The notes beneath the pieces are model-generated. The model did no database searches and was not told the DNA's origin. It saw only the letters and a list, made by a program, of their open reading frames with translations. Made by a program: the position numbers and the translations under genes. From positions 61,745 to 125,744 of the forward strand of contig URCR01000003.1 in assembly GCA_900546325.1 (NCBI GenBank): a stretch of DNA of 64,000 nt, in the 5' to 3' direction. Below are positions 23,005 through 30,779 of the stretch, one piece after another; position 1 is the stretch's first letter; each line of letters starts with the position of its first letter. This DNA is from an uncultured Lachnospiraceae bacterium (lineage in GTDB: Bacteria > Bacillota > Clostridia > Lachnospirales > Lachnospiraceae).

Positions 23005-23910
23005 ATGATACACGGAGTGATCAATGTATATAAGGAAAAAGGGTTTACTTCTCACGATGTTGTGGCAAAACTCAGAGGGATTCTGGGACAGAAGAAGATC
23101 GGTCATACGGGAACACTTGATCCGGATGCGACAGGGGTTCTCCCGGTATGCCTTGGAAAAGGAACAAAGCTCTGTGAACTGTTGACGGACAAGGATAAAA
23201 CTTACCGGGCAGTGATGCTGCTTGGGACGGTCACAGACACACAGGATATTTCCGGGGAAGTGCTGGAGACAAAAGATACTGCAGCGCTCACAGAGGAAGA
23301 GGTGGCCGCGTGTATTGGGAAATTCGTCGGGCAATATGAACAGATTCCACCAATGTATTCCGCACTGAAAGTCGGAGGGAAGAAGCTTTATGAGCTGGCG
23401 AGGGAAGGAAAGACAGTCGAGCGGAAGGCGAGACCGGTCATGATCCACAGCATTGAGATCAAGGAGATCGATCTGCCGCGGGTGACAATGGAAGTGTCCT
23501 GCTCAAAAGGAACTTACATCCGCACGCTCTGCCATGATATCGGAGAGAAACTCGGATGCGGAGCATGTATGGAATCGCTGCTCAGGACGAAGGTAAGCCG
23601 TTTTGTCCTGGAGGGCAGTCTGACATTAGGTGAGATTGAACAGAAGAAGCAGGACGGGACACTGGCGGAGGCGATCGTCCCGATCGATGCGATGTTTTCG
23701 GAGTGTAAGAGCGTGGAAGTGAAGGAAGCGGGAAGTCAGTATCTGTACAACGGCAATCCGTTTGCCCTTTCTTTTGTGAAGAAAAAGGAAACGTATGAGC
23801 CGGGAGAGCGCGTGCGGGTGTATGACGCACACCAGACTTTTATCGGGATCTACAACTACCGGCAGGAGGAGCGGATGTTCCGGCTCGAGAAGATGTTCTA
23901 CGAAAAGTAA
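23005..23910 (+). CDS. truB: tRNA pseudouridine(55) synthase TruB
   Basis: 301 residues. Converts U55 of tRNAs to pseudouridine. Seen: N-terminal GVINVYKEKGFTSHDVV, catalytic GTLDPDATGVLPVCLG with its Asp, YEQIPPMYSALKVGGKKLYELAREG, and CSKGTYIRTLCHDIG, all TruB signatures, plus a PUA-like C-terminus. Preceded by a 99-base gap holding only a weak 6-bp hairpin. Confidence 0.97.
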   Translation: MIHGVINVYKEKGFTSHDVVAKLRGILGQKKIGHTGTLDPDATGVLPVCLGKGTKLCELLTDKDKTYRAVMLLGTVTDTQDISGEVLETKDTAALTEEEVAACIGKFVGQYEQIPPMYSALKVGGKKLYELAREGKTVERKARPVMIHSIEIKEIDLPRVTMEVSCSKGTYIRTLCHDIGEKLGCGACMESLLRTKVSRFVLEGSLTLGEIEQKKQDGTLAEAIVPIDAMFSECKSVEVKEAGSQYLYNGNPFALSFVKKKETYEPGERVRVYDAHQTFIGIYNYRQEERMFRLEKMFYEK

Positions 23911-23948
23911 AATCCCAAAATACAGACAGAGATAAAAGAGGAAATGAC

Positions 23949-24857
23949 ATGCAGTATGTAAGCGAACTAGAAAGTTATCATGAACAGAGGAAAGCTGCGG
24001 TGACACTGGGAAAATTTGATGGCCTGCACAGAGGACATCAAAAGCTGATCAGCCGGGTGAGGGCACATGCATCCGAAGAGGTGGTGAGTGTTGTCTTTGC
24101 ATTTGACATGGCTCCGCTCTATGAGCGGCTGGGGAAGCAGAAGAAAAGTCTGATGACCGGGAGGGAGCGGTATGAACATCTGGATGGACAGACCGATTAT
24201 CTGATCGACTGTCCGTTTACAGAGGAAATATCCGGCATGGAGGCGGAGACGTTCATCGAAGAAGTGCTGGTCGGCAGGTTCCATGCAGCGTACATTGCGG
24301 TCGGGACAGACTTCCATTTTGGACATGAGAAGCGCGGAGATATCCATATGCTGAAGCAGTATGCGGATGTATACGGATATGAACTGGAAGTGGTGGAGAA
24401 AGAACTGTATCAGGGCAGGGAGATCAGCAGCACTTATATTAAAGAAGAAGTTCTTGCCGGGCGGATGGAAGTGGCGGAGGAGCTGCTTGGATATGCGTAT
24501 GCGATGAGCGGTGTCGTGGAGCATGGCAGAAAACTTGGCAGAAAGCTTGGGATTCCGACGATGAACATTACGCCGGAGACGGAGAAGCTGGCACCGCCAA
24601 ACGGTGTCTATGCATGCCGCGTGCGCATCGGCGGGCAATTTTATCAAGGGATCGGTAACCTCGGCAACAAGCCTACAGTGGATGCGGACGGGAAATTGAT
24701 CCTGGAAGTCAATGTCTTCGCATTCGACAGAGAGACCTACGGACAGACCATTCAGGTGGAACTGCTTTCGTTTGTCCGTCCGGAGCGCAAGTTTGCTTCT
24801 GTGGAGGAATTGAAAAGCCAGATGGAGGCAGATATCGAGGCGATCAAGAGCAGATAA
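23949..24857 (+). CDS. ribF: Bifunctional riboflavin kinase / FAD synthetase
   Basis: 302 residues. N-terminal FMN adenylyltransferase (LGKFDGLHRGHQKLI; ISSTYIKEEVLAG) and C-terminal riboflavin kinase (GRKLGIPTMNI, PPNGVYACRV, GNKPTV). Makes FMN and FAD in the cytosol. ATG after GAGGAAATGAC, 38 bases behind truB. Last gene before the rpsO promoter. Confidence 0.97.
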   Translation: MQYVSELESYHEQRKAAVTLGKFDGLHRGHQKLISRVRAHASEEVVSVVFAFDMAPLYERLGKQKKSLMTGRERYEHLDGQTDYLIDCPFTEEISGMEAETFIEEVLVGRFHAAYIAVGTDFHFGHEKRGDIHMLKQYADVYGYELEVVEKELYQGREISSTYIKEEVLAGRMEVAEELLGYAYAMSGVVEHGRKLGRKLGIPTMNITPETEKLAPPNGVYACRVRIGGQFYQGIGNLGNKPTVDADGKLILEVNVFAFDRETYGQTIQVELLSFVRPERKFASVEELKSQMEADIEAIKSR

Positions 24858-24931
24858 CCGCAACCCCTGGGAACGGTGAATTGTGCATAGTGACGAAAAC
24901 AGAGAAAAGAAAAGAAAATTCAAAATAAATC

Positions 24932-24960
24932 TTGAAAAACAATTTCAACTATGCTACTCT
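24932..24960 (+). promoter_or_regulatory. Sigma-A promoter of rpsO
   Basis: TTGAAA (24932-24937), 17-base spacer, TACTCT (24955-24960); about 95 bases of leader to rpsO. Confidence 0.65.
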
Positions 24961-24976
24961 AATCAAGGATTTACGA

Positions 24977-25024
24977 GCCGATATCCGGTAATTGGAAGAC
25001 TCCAACCGTTACTTAATATCCGGC
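24977..25024 (+). promoter_or_regulatory. Structured rpsO leader, candidate S15 autoregulatory element
   Basis: Outer helix GCCG-ATAT (24977-24984) with ATAT-C-CGGC (25016-25024), enclosing a TTGGA-AGAC-TCCAA hairpin and a GTAA/TTAC pairing, giving a junction-like fold. Known: S15 represses its own mRNA through junction or pseudoknot leaders in several bacterial phyla. Assignment here is by position and structure. Confidence 0.55.
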
Positions 25025-25062
25025 GCTAAAATATTATAAGAAAGAATAAGGAGGATCATCAC

Positions 25063-25329
25063 ATGATCGCAAAAGAAAAGAAACAGGCTATTATTGCAGA
25101 ATATGGAAGAACAGAAGGAGACACAGGTTCACCGGAAGTTCAGATCGCAATCTTAACAGCAAGAATCAACGAATTAACAGATCACTTTAAAGCAAATCCA
25201 AAGGATCATCATTCAAGAAGAGGTCTTCTTAAAATGGTAGGTCAGAGAAGAGGCTTACTTGCTTACTTAAAGAAAACTGATATTGAAAGATACCGTTCTT
25301 TAATTGAACGTTTAGGACTTAGAAAATAA
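25063..25329 (+). CDS. rpsO: 30S ribosomal protein S15
   Basis: 88 residues, family length. Primary 16S rRNA binder in the central domain. Seen: GDTGSPEVQIAILTARI, DHHSRRGLLKMVGQRR and the C-terminal YRSLIERLGLRK. Start after AAGGAGGATC. Has its own promoter, leader structure and terminator upstream of pnp. Confidence 0.98.
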   Translation: MIAKEKKQAIIAEYGRTEGDTGSPEVQIAILTARINELTDHFKANPKDHHSRRGLLKMVGQRRGLLAYLKKTDIERYRSLIERLGLRK

Positions 25330-25347
25330 TCAAAGTGATTTCAACAG

Positions 25348-25377
25348 GGGATGGTTATTAGTGCCATCCCTTGTTTT
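25348..25377 (+). terminator. Intrinsic terminator after rpsO
   Basis: GGGATGG (25348-25354) / CCATCCC (25364-25370), 9-base loop, then TTGTTTTC. May be partial, allowing read-through into pnp. Confidence 0.7.
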
Positions 25378-25492
25378 CGGTTACAGCCGCCGGATAAAAA
25401 GATGTCCGGTGCACAAGTTTATGCAAAAGACGGCAGGAAAGTATGAGCCGAGACCACTGAAAAGGATATTTCCCCGGCAGATCTTCGCAGAT

Positions 25493-25520
25493 TTGACTGT
25501 TTGCAGAACAGAAATATATT
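25493..25520 (+). promoter_or_regulatory. Candidate pnp promoter
   Basis: TTGACT (25493-25498), 16-base spacer, TATATT (25515-25520). The preceding 100 bases of leader contain only a short CCGGA/TCCGG hairpin near 25391-25413 that I can recognise. Confidence 0.5.
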
Positions 25521-25567
25521 TTTCAGTAGTTTCGGTACAGCCTGTCGGCGAAGAAAAGGAGAACAGT

Positions 25568-27655
25568 ATGTTTAAAAAATTTGAAATGGAATTAGCCGGA
25601 AGAACTCTGCGCGTCGATGTCGGCAGAGTGGCGGCACAGGCAAACGGTGCAGCTTTGATGCACTACGGAGAGACAGTCGTATTATCGACAGCGACAGCAT
25701 CTGAGAAACCGAGAGAGGGGATTGATTTCTTCCCGCTTTCTGTGGAATATGAAGAGAAATTATATGCAGTAGGAAAGATTCCGGGAGGATTTAATAAGAG
25801 AGAAGGAAAGGCATCTGAAAATGCGATCCTGACATCCCGTGTTATCGACAGACCGATGAGACCTCTGTTCCCGAAGGATTACCGAAATGATGTGACATTA
25901 AACAACCTCGTATTATCTGTGGATCCGGACTGCAGCCCGGAACTGACAGCCATGTTAGGTTCTGCGATCGCGACAGCCATCTCTGATATCCCGTTTGACG
26001 GACCGACTTCCACAACACAGGTGGGACTGATCGACGGAGAGTTTGTATTTAATCCGAATGCGGCACAGAGAGCGGTCTCTGATCTGCAGCTGACGGTTGC
26101 ATCCACAAGAGATAAAGTCATCATGATCGAAGCCGGAGCAAATGAAGTGCCGGAGGCGAAGATGATCGAGGCAATTTTTGCTGCACACGAAGTGAATCAG
26201 GAAGTGATCAAATTCATCGACACGATTGTTGCAGAGTGCGGAAAAGAAAAGCACGCTTACACAAGCTGCGCAGTGCCGGAAGAGTTATTTGAGGCGATCA
26301 GAGAGATCGTGACACCGGAAGAGATGGAAGAGGCGGTATTCACAGATGAAAAGCAGGTCAGAGAAGAGAATATCCGCGTGATCTGCGAGAAATTAGAAGA
26401 AGCATTTGCAGAGAACGAAGAGTGGCTGGAACTGTTAGGAGAAGCATTGTACCAGTATCAGAAGAAGACTGTCCGCAAGATGATCTTAAAAGACCACAAA
26501 CGTCCGGATGGAAGAGCCATCGATCAGATCAGACCGCTCGCGGCAGAGACAGATCTGATTCCAAGAGTACACGGTTCTGCAATGTTCACAAGAGGGCAGA
26601 CTCAGATTTGTACGATCACAACACTTGCACCGCTCTCAGAGGCGCAGAGAATCGACGGTCTTGACGAGGCGGAAACTTCTAAGAGATATATGCACCACTA
26701 TAATTTCCCGTCATACTCTGTCGGTGAGACAAAGCCGTCAAGAGGACCTGGACGCCGCGAGATCGGACATGGTGCACTTGCAGAGAGAGCACTGGTTCCG
26801 GTACTTCCAAGCGAAGCAGAGTTCCCATATGCGATCCGTACGGTATCTGAGACATTTGAGTCAAACGGTTCTACTTCCCAGGCAAGTGTATGTGCATCCA
26901 GCATGTCACTGATGGCGGCAGGTGTTCCGATCAAATCGGCAGTGGCAGGTATCTCCGCAGGACTCGTGACAGGGGAGACAGACGATGACTATATTGTTCT
27001 GACAGATATCCAGGGACTGGAAGACTTCTTTGGAGATATGGACTTTAAAGTTGCCGGAACACACAAAGGAATCACAGCGATCCAGATGGATATTAAGATC
27101 CACGGACTGACAAGACCGATCATCGAGGAAGCAATCGCATGCACAAAGAAAGCAAGAACTTATATCTTAGATGAAGTGATGAACAAGGCGATCGCAGAGC
27201 CTCGCGAATCTGTCGGACCATATGCGCCGAAGATCCGCCAGATGCAGATCGACCCTGCAAAGATCGGTGATGTGGTCGGACAGCGCGGAAAGACGATCAA
27301 TGCCATCATCGAACAGACCGGCGTGAAGATCGATATCACAGATGACGGTGCAGTGTCTGTATGCGGTGTCGATGCAGAGGCGATGGAAGAGGCGATGAAG
27401 ATGATCGCGATCATTGTCACAGAGTTTGAAGCCGGACAGGTGCTGGAAGGAAAAGTCGTAAGCATTAAAGAATTTGGGGCATTCGTAGAATTTGCTCCGG
27501 GAAAAGAAGGAATGGTACACATTTCTAAGATTTCCAAAGAACGCATCAAAAATGTAGAAGATGTTCTGACACTTGGCGATAAAGTCAAGGTAGTCTGCTT
27601 GGGAAAAGATAAGATGGGAAGAATGAGCTTCTCCATGAAAGATGTGGCGGAATAA
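25568..27655 (+). CDS. pnp: Polyribonucleotide nucleotidyltransferase (PNPase)
   Basis: 695 residues: two RNase PH domains, an all-helical linker, KH (IGDVVGQRGKTINAII) and S1 (GKVVSIKEFGAFVEF) domains at the C-terminus. Phosphorolytic 3'-5' exoribonuclease in RNA decay. ATG at 25568 follows AAAGGAG; an in-frame start at 25361 would add 69 residues and begin inside the rpsO terminator, so it is rejected. rpsO-pnp adjacency is classic. Confidence 0.97.
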   Translation: MFKKFEMELAGRTLRVDVGRVAAQANGAALMHYGETVVLSTATASEKPREGIDFFPLSVEYEEKLYAVGKIPGGFNKREGKASENAILTSRVIDRPMRPLFPKDYRNDVTLNNLVLSVDPDCSPELTAMLGSAIATAISDIPFDGPTSTTQVGLIDGEFVFNPNAAQRAVSDLQLTVASTRDKVIMIEAGANEVPEAKMIEAIFAAHEVNQEVIKFIDTIVAECGKEKHAYTSCAVPEELFEAIREIVTPEEMEEAVFTDEKQVREENIRVICEKLEEAFAENEEWLELLGEALYQYQKKTVRKMILKDHKRPDGRAIDQIRPLAAETDLIPRVHGSAMFTRGQTQICTITTLAPLSEAQRIDGLDEAETSKRYMHHYNFPSYSVGETKPSRGPGRREIGHGALAERALVPVLPSEAEFPYAIRTVSETFESNGSTSQASVCASSMSLMAAGVPIKSAVAGISAGLVTGETDDDYIVLTDIQGLEDFFGDMDFKVAGTHKGITAIQMDIKIHGLTRPIIEEAIACTKKARTYILDEVMNKAIAEPRESVGPYAPKIRQMQIDPAKIGDVVGQRGKTINAIIEQTGVKIDITDDGAVSVCGVDAEAMEEAMKMIAIIVTEFEAGQVLEGKVVSIKEFGAFVEFAPGKEGMVHISKISKERIKNVEDVLTLGDKVKVVCLGKDKMGRMSFSMKDVAE

Positions 27656-27702
27656 AAAGAATAGCGCAAAAAAAGCTATTTAGATTTAGATAAGGAAATA
27701 AA

Positions 27703-27739
27703 TTGAGAGTCTGCAAAGAGCAGGCTCTCAATTTGTTTT
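27703..27739. terminator. Terminator between pnp (+) and the XRE-cupin gene (-)
   Basis: 12-bp stem TTGAGAGTCTGC (27703-27714) / GCAGGCTCTCAA (27720-27731), one G-U, loop AAAGA, followed by TTTGTTTT. Overlaps the 3' end of the convergent regulator gene. Confidence 0.85.
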
Positions 27740-28319
27740 ACAGGGTTTGGTTTAATTCAATCTGATTCATCTTACCCCATACCGGAGGTGAGATAACGGA
27801 CAAACCTTTTAAGGGGAAGTCAGAGTTATTTTTACAGATGTGAGGGAGATTCTTTTGAATGACGGTTGTATCTCCGGCTCCAAGCTGAATTTCCCGTTCA
27901 CCGATCTGAACGGTCAACTCTCCTTCTATGACGTACAGAATCTCCTCCGAATGGTGTCGGACCGGTTCGGTCACATCTTGTGTATGCGGCGCAAACTCAA
28001 ACTGAATCAACAAAGCCCCCGGCGAGTACCTCGGGGAAGGCAAAGGGGAAAGGAAACGAAATGTGATCTTACCGTCATCGGAATGGCTGATCTGCTGCTG
28101 CCCGTTCCTGATTGTGAGCTCCTCCATCATTTCACTGTCATCCAGAAGCATATAAAGCGGAACTTGGAATACCGATGCAATTTTGCGGAGGGAAGAGAGG
28201 GAAGGATCGATTTCTCCGCGCTCGATCTGCGAAATGTAGCTGATGGACATACCGGTCAAAACAGCCAGTTCTTTGATCGTCAGGTTTTTATTTTTTCTAT
28301 ATTCTCTAATTTTCAACAT
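27738..28319 (-). CDS. XRE-family transcriptional regulator with C-terminal cupin domain
   Basis: 193 residues. Residues about 3-60: helix-turn-helix (LTIKELAVLTGMSISYISQIERGEIDPSL), a typical XRE domain. Residues about 105-180: cupin beta-barrel with HHSEEILYVIEGELTV, usually a small-molecule sensor. The start at 28319 has GAGGTG upstream; an in-frame extension to 28451 would run through its own promoter. Divergent from the epimerase-DUF819-hydrolase genes, so it most likely controls them and itself. Ligand unknown; a peptide or amino acid would fit the neighbours. Confidence 0.88.
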   Translation of the reverse strand: MLKIREYRKNKNLTIKELAVLTGMSISYISQIERGEIDPSLSSLRKIASVFQVPLYMLLDDSEMMEELTIRNGQQQISHSDDGKITFRFLSPLPSPRYSPGALLIQFEFAPHTQDVTEPVRHHSEEILYVIEGELTVQIGEREIQLGAGDTTVIQKNLPHICKNNSDFPLKGLSVISPPVWGKMNQIELNQTL

Positions 28320-28347
28320 AGCACACCTCAAAAAAATTATTTCCATC

Positions 28348-28376
28348 ATTATAACTGAATCAGTGAAAAAAAGCAA
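28348..28376 (-). promoter_or_regulatory. Promoter of the XRE-cupin regulator
   Basis: On the - strand TTGCTT (28371-28376), 17-base spacer, TATAAT (28348-28353). Confidence 0.65.
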
Positions 28377-28384
28377 AGAATTTA
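28364..28384. repeat. Direct repeat copy 1 in the divergent promoter region (operator candidate)
   Basis: TGAAAAAAAGCAAAGAATTT-type element, similar to a second copy at 28428-28448 (64-base offset, same orientation). Copy 1 overlaps the -35 of the regulator promoter. AT-richness makes chance similarity possible. Confidence 0.35.
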
Positions 28385-28394
28385 TCACTTTGCC

Positions 28395-28423
28395 TTGACA
28401 AAGCATTTTATAAATAGTAAAAT
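28395..28423 (+). promoter_or_regulatory. Strong sigma-A promoter of the epimerase operon
   Basis: TTGACA (28395-28400), 17-base spacer, TAAAAT (28418-28423). Back to back with the regulator promoter. Confidence 0.8.
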
Positions 28424-28427
28424 CATA

Positions 28428-28448
28428 TGAAAAATACAAAGAAAATTT
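28428..28448. repeat. Direct repeat copy 2 (operator candidate)
   Basis: Second copy of the TGAAAAA-CAAAGAA-TTT element, lying just downstream of the epimerase -10, where a bound repressor would block initiation. Confidence 0.35.
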
Positions 28449-28475
28449 CATTATTTATGAAAAAGAGGTGGGAAT

Positions 28476-29549
28476 ATGAAAATTACAAATGTAAAAATTG
28501 AAAAATTTTCGATTGAACTTACGGAACCATTTAAGGTGGCTTTTGCAGAAATCAGCCATTGCGACAGTCTGCTTCTGAAGATTGAAACGGATGAAGGATA
28601 TACCGGATATGGGGAGGCGGCTCCATTTGCTCCTGTTACGGGAGAGACATTAGAAGGATGTACGGCTGTACTGAAGATGTTTTCAAAAGGTCTGATTGGC
28701 ATGAATCCATTAGATATTGAAAAAATTCATGTGATGATGGATGGACTGGTGCATGGAAACGGCTCTGCGAAATGTGCGGTGGACATTGCGCTTCACGATT
28801 TGAAAGGAAAGGTGATGGATCAACCGCTGTATCGTGTACTGGGCGGATATCAGGACGTTGTGCAGAACGATATCACAATTGGAATTGCAGAGCCGGAAAA
28901 AATGGCAAAGCTTGCGAAAAGTTATGTGGAGCAGGGTTATCGTATTCTGAAGATCAAGGCGGGAATCAATCCCAATGAGGATTTGGAGGCGCTGCGCCTG
29001 ATCAGGCAGGCAGTTGGAACGGATATCCGTCTGAGAGTAGATGCAAATCAAGGATACGATGTAAGCCGGGCAATTTATGCGTTGGATGGAATGAAAAAAT
29101 ATGGCGTGGAAGCAGTTGAGCAGTGCCTTCCGGATTGGGATTTGGAAGGAGCCGCATTTTTGAAAACAAAAGTAAGCGGCATACAATTGATGCTGGACGA
29201 ATCGATCCATACCGTAAAAGATGCTGCGAGAGTGTGCAGAGCCAATGCTGCCGACATTCTGAATATCAAATTGATGAAATGTGGAGGGCTGTATCGTGGC
29301 GGACAGATCAGTACGCTTGCGGAGAACTTTGGTATGACATGTATGGTGGGATGTATGCTTGAGAGCAAGATTGCGATTACAGCCGGATTAAGTCTTGTGG
29401 CTTCCAGAAAGAACATTACCGAGGCGGATTGTGACAGCTTCATGTACTACAAAGATGCAGATACCGGCATGCCGGGCGGATTCAGACGAGAAGGAGATAT
29501 GTTTTATCTTTTGGATAAGCCGGGACTTGGTCTGGATATTTCATTCTAG
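28476..29549 (+). CDS. Dipeptide epimerase of the enolase superfamily (L-Ala-D/L-Glu epimerase type)
   Basis: 357 residues. Seen: N-terminal capping domain, the KxK acid/base motif (K159, K161 in LKIKAG), metal ligands D189, E215 and D241, the second catalytic lysine K265, and a DxD pair (D318, D320) late in the barrel. In dipeptide epimerases a C-terminal DxD holds the substrate alpha-ammonium group, which is why I prefer this over muconate cycloisomerase. Known role: interconverts L-Ala-D-Glu and L-Ala-L-Glu from peptidoglycan, but relatives act on other dipeptides. First gene after the divergent promoter; a putative transporter and hydrolase follow in the same direction. Confidence 0.88.
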   Translation: MKITNVKIEKFSIELTEPFKVAFAEISHCDSLLLKIETDEGYTGYGEAAPFAPVTGETLEGCTAVLKMFSKGLIGMNPLDIEKIHVMMDGLVHGNGSAKCAVDIALHDLKGKVMDQPLYRVLGGYQDVVQNDITIGIAEPEKMAKLAKSYVEQGYRILKIKAGINPNEDLEALRLIRQAVGTDIRLRVDANQGYDVSRAIYALDGMKKYGVEAVEQCLPDWDLEGAAFLKTKVSGIQLMLDESIHTVKDAARVCRANAADILNIKLMKCGGLYRGGQISTLAENFGMTCMVGCMLESKIAITAGLSLVASRKNITEADCDSFMYYKDADTGMPGGFRREGDMFYLLDKPGLGLDISF

Positions 29550-29585
29550 AACAGAAAAAAGTATTTACAGAGGAGGAAGAGAGTT

Positions 29586-30749
29586 ATGTTTCCAATATTT
29601 CAAACATCGGACAGTATGCTTGCAGTAATTCTTTGCATTGTAGCATGCGCATTCTGGGCACAAAAATTTAAAGTATTTAAAGTGATAGGACCGGCACTAT
29701 TTGCGATTGTAGTGGGGATTCTGTTAGTGAATTTGCGGATCGTGCCGTCCTATACGGATATTTACGGGGTGATTTCTACATATTGTATTCCGTTTTCCGT
29801 GTCACTTTATCTGCTGAATGTAGATCTGAAACAGATTATGGGAATGTCGAAACAACCTTTGCTTTCCATTGCATCGGCAGTATTTAGTGTAAGTATTGTG
29901 GCAGTGGTTTTCGGCAGTATTTTCGGAAATTATGTGGAAGAAGGATGGAAAGTTGCAGGAATGTTCGTAGGAACGTATACGGGCGGAAGCTCAAATCTTA
30001 CGGCGATCGCATCGGGGCTGGACGCATCGGCATCTACGATCGCGGCAGCCAATGCAGCGGATTATGTGATCGGCATGCCGACACTTGTTCTGATGTTTAT
30101 GGCGCCGACACTTTTGAAAAAGTGGAAATGGTTCCGGAAGTTCTGGCCATATTCATTTACGGAGGAAGAGTTAGAAGGAGACGGTACAGGGAAGGCATTG
30201 ATGGAACCGGAGGAATGGAGCATTAAGGAGATTGCCATCCTTCTTGCAATTGCAGTATCTGTCGTGGGAGTATCTACGAAACTTTCTTCTTTTGCAGGGG
30301 CAGATCTTGCAAGTGCGGTGAGAATTCTTTTGATTTCTACATTCTCGATTGCTATTGCACAGATTCCGGCGGTGCGTAAATTAAGAGGAGCAACAAATCT
30401 CGGACTGTTCTTTGGAATGATGTTCCTTGTAGTCGTCGGATTTTCTGTGGATATTCGAGGATTCGTAGGATCTGCCGCAGCCATTACGATGTTTTGTTTC
30501 TGCGTGATCGTATTCAGTTTCTTGCTGCATCTTACGATTACAAGACTTTTGAAAGTCAAATATGAATATGTACTTCTCGGCATTGTAGGGGCAATTGCAG
30601 ATGGAAGTACTGCGGCGCTCGTTGCTTCGGGAGCCAAATGGAAAAGTCTGATCAGTGTGGGACTCTTGATGGGAGTGATAGGAGGAATCTGTGGAAACTA
30701 TGTAGGAATTGCAGTGGCCTATATTGTTCGCATGATTCTTGGTGTATAA
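29586..30749 (+). CDS. DUF819 family integral membrane protein (putative transporter)
   Basis: 387 residues with about ten to eleven hydrophobic segments and a charged loop around residues 185-215. Seen: GTYTGGSSNLTAIASGL and ANAADYVIGMP in the middle and a similar half later (GAIADGSTAALVASGA), matching DUF819 (YjcL-like) proteins, whose glycine-rich hairpins suggest an inverted-repeat transporter fold. Start after AGAGGAGGAAG, 36 bases behind the epimerase. Inference from context: import of short peptides or their products. No experimental function known to me. Confidence 0.8.
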   Translation: MFPIFQTSDSMLAVILCIVACAFWAQKFKVFKVIGPALFAIVVGILLVNLRIVPSYTDIYGVISTYCIPFSVSLYLLNVDLKQIMGMSKQPLLSIASAVFSVSIVAVVFGSIFGNYVEEGWKVAGMFVGTYTGGSSNLTAIASGLDASASTIAAANAADYVIGMPTLVLMFMAPTLLKKWKWFRKFWPYSFTEEELEGDGTGKALMEPEEWSIKEIAILLAIAVSVVGVSTKLSSFAGADLASAVRILLISTFSIAIAQIPAVRKLRGATNLGLFFGMMFLVVVGFSVDIRGFVGSAAAITMFCFCVIVFSFLLHLTITRLLKVKYEYVLLGIVGAIADGSTAALVASGAKWKSLISVGLLMGVIGGICGNYVGIAVAYIVRMILGV

Positions 30750-30779
30750 TAGAGAAAAACTGTAAGGAGTGAACAAAAC

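Noticed and set aside
23967..24923. 318-codon antisense open frame over ribF
   Set aside because: Product rich in His, Leu, Arg and Cys without motifs; covers a certain ribF gene.
25361..25567. N-terminal extension of pnp by 69 residues
   Set aside because: Begins inside the rpsO terminator, lacks a ribosome site and is not like any PNPase N-terminus.
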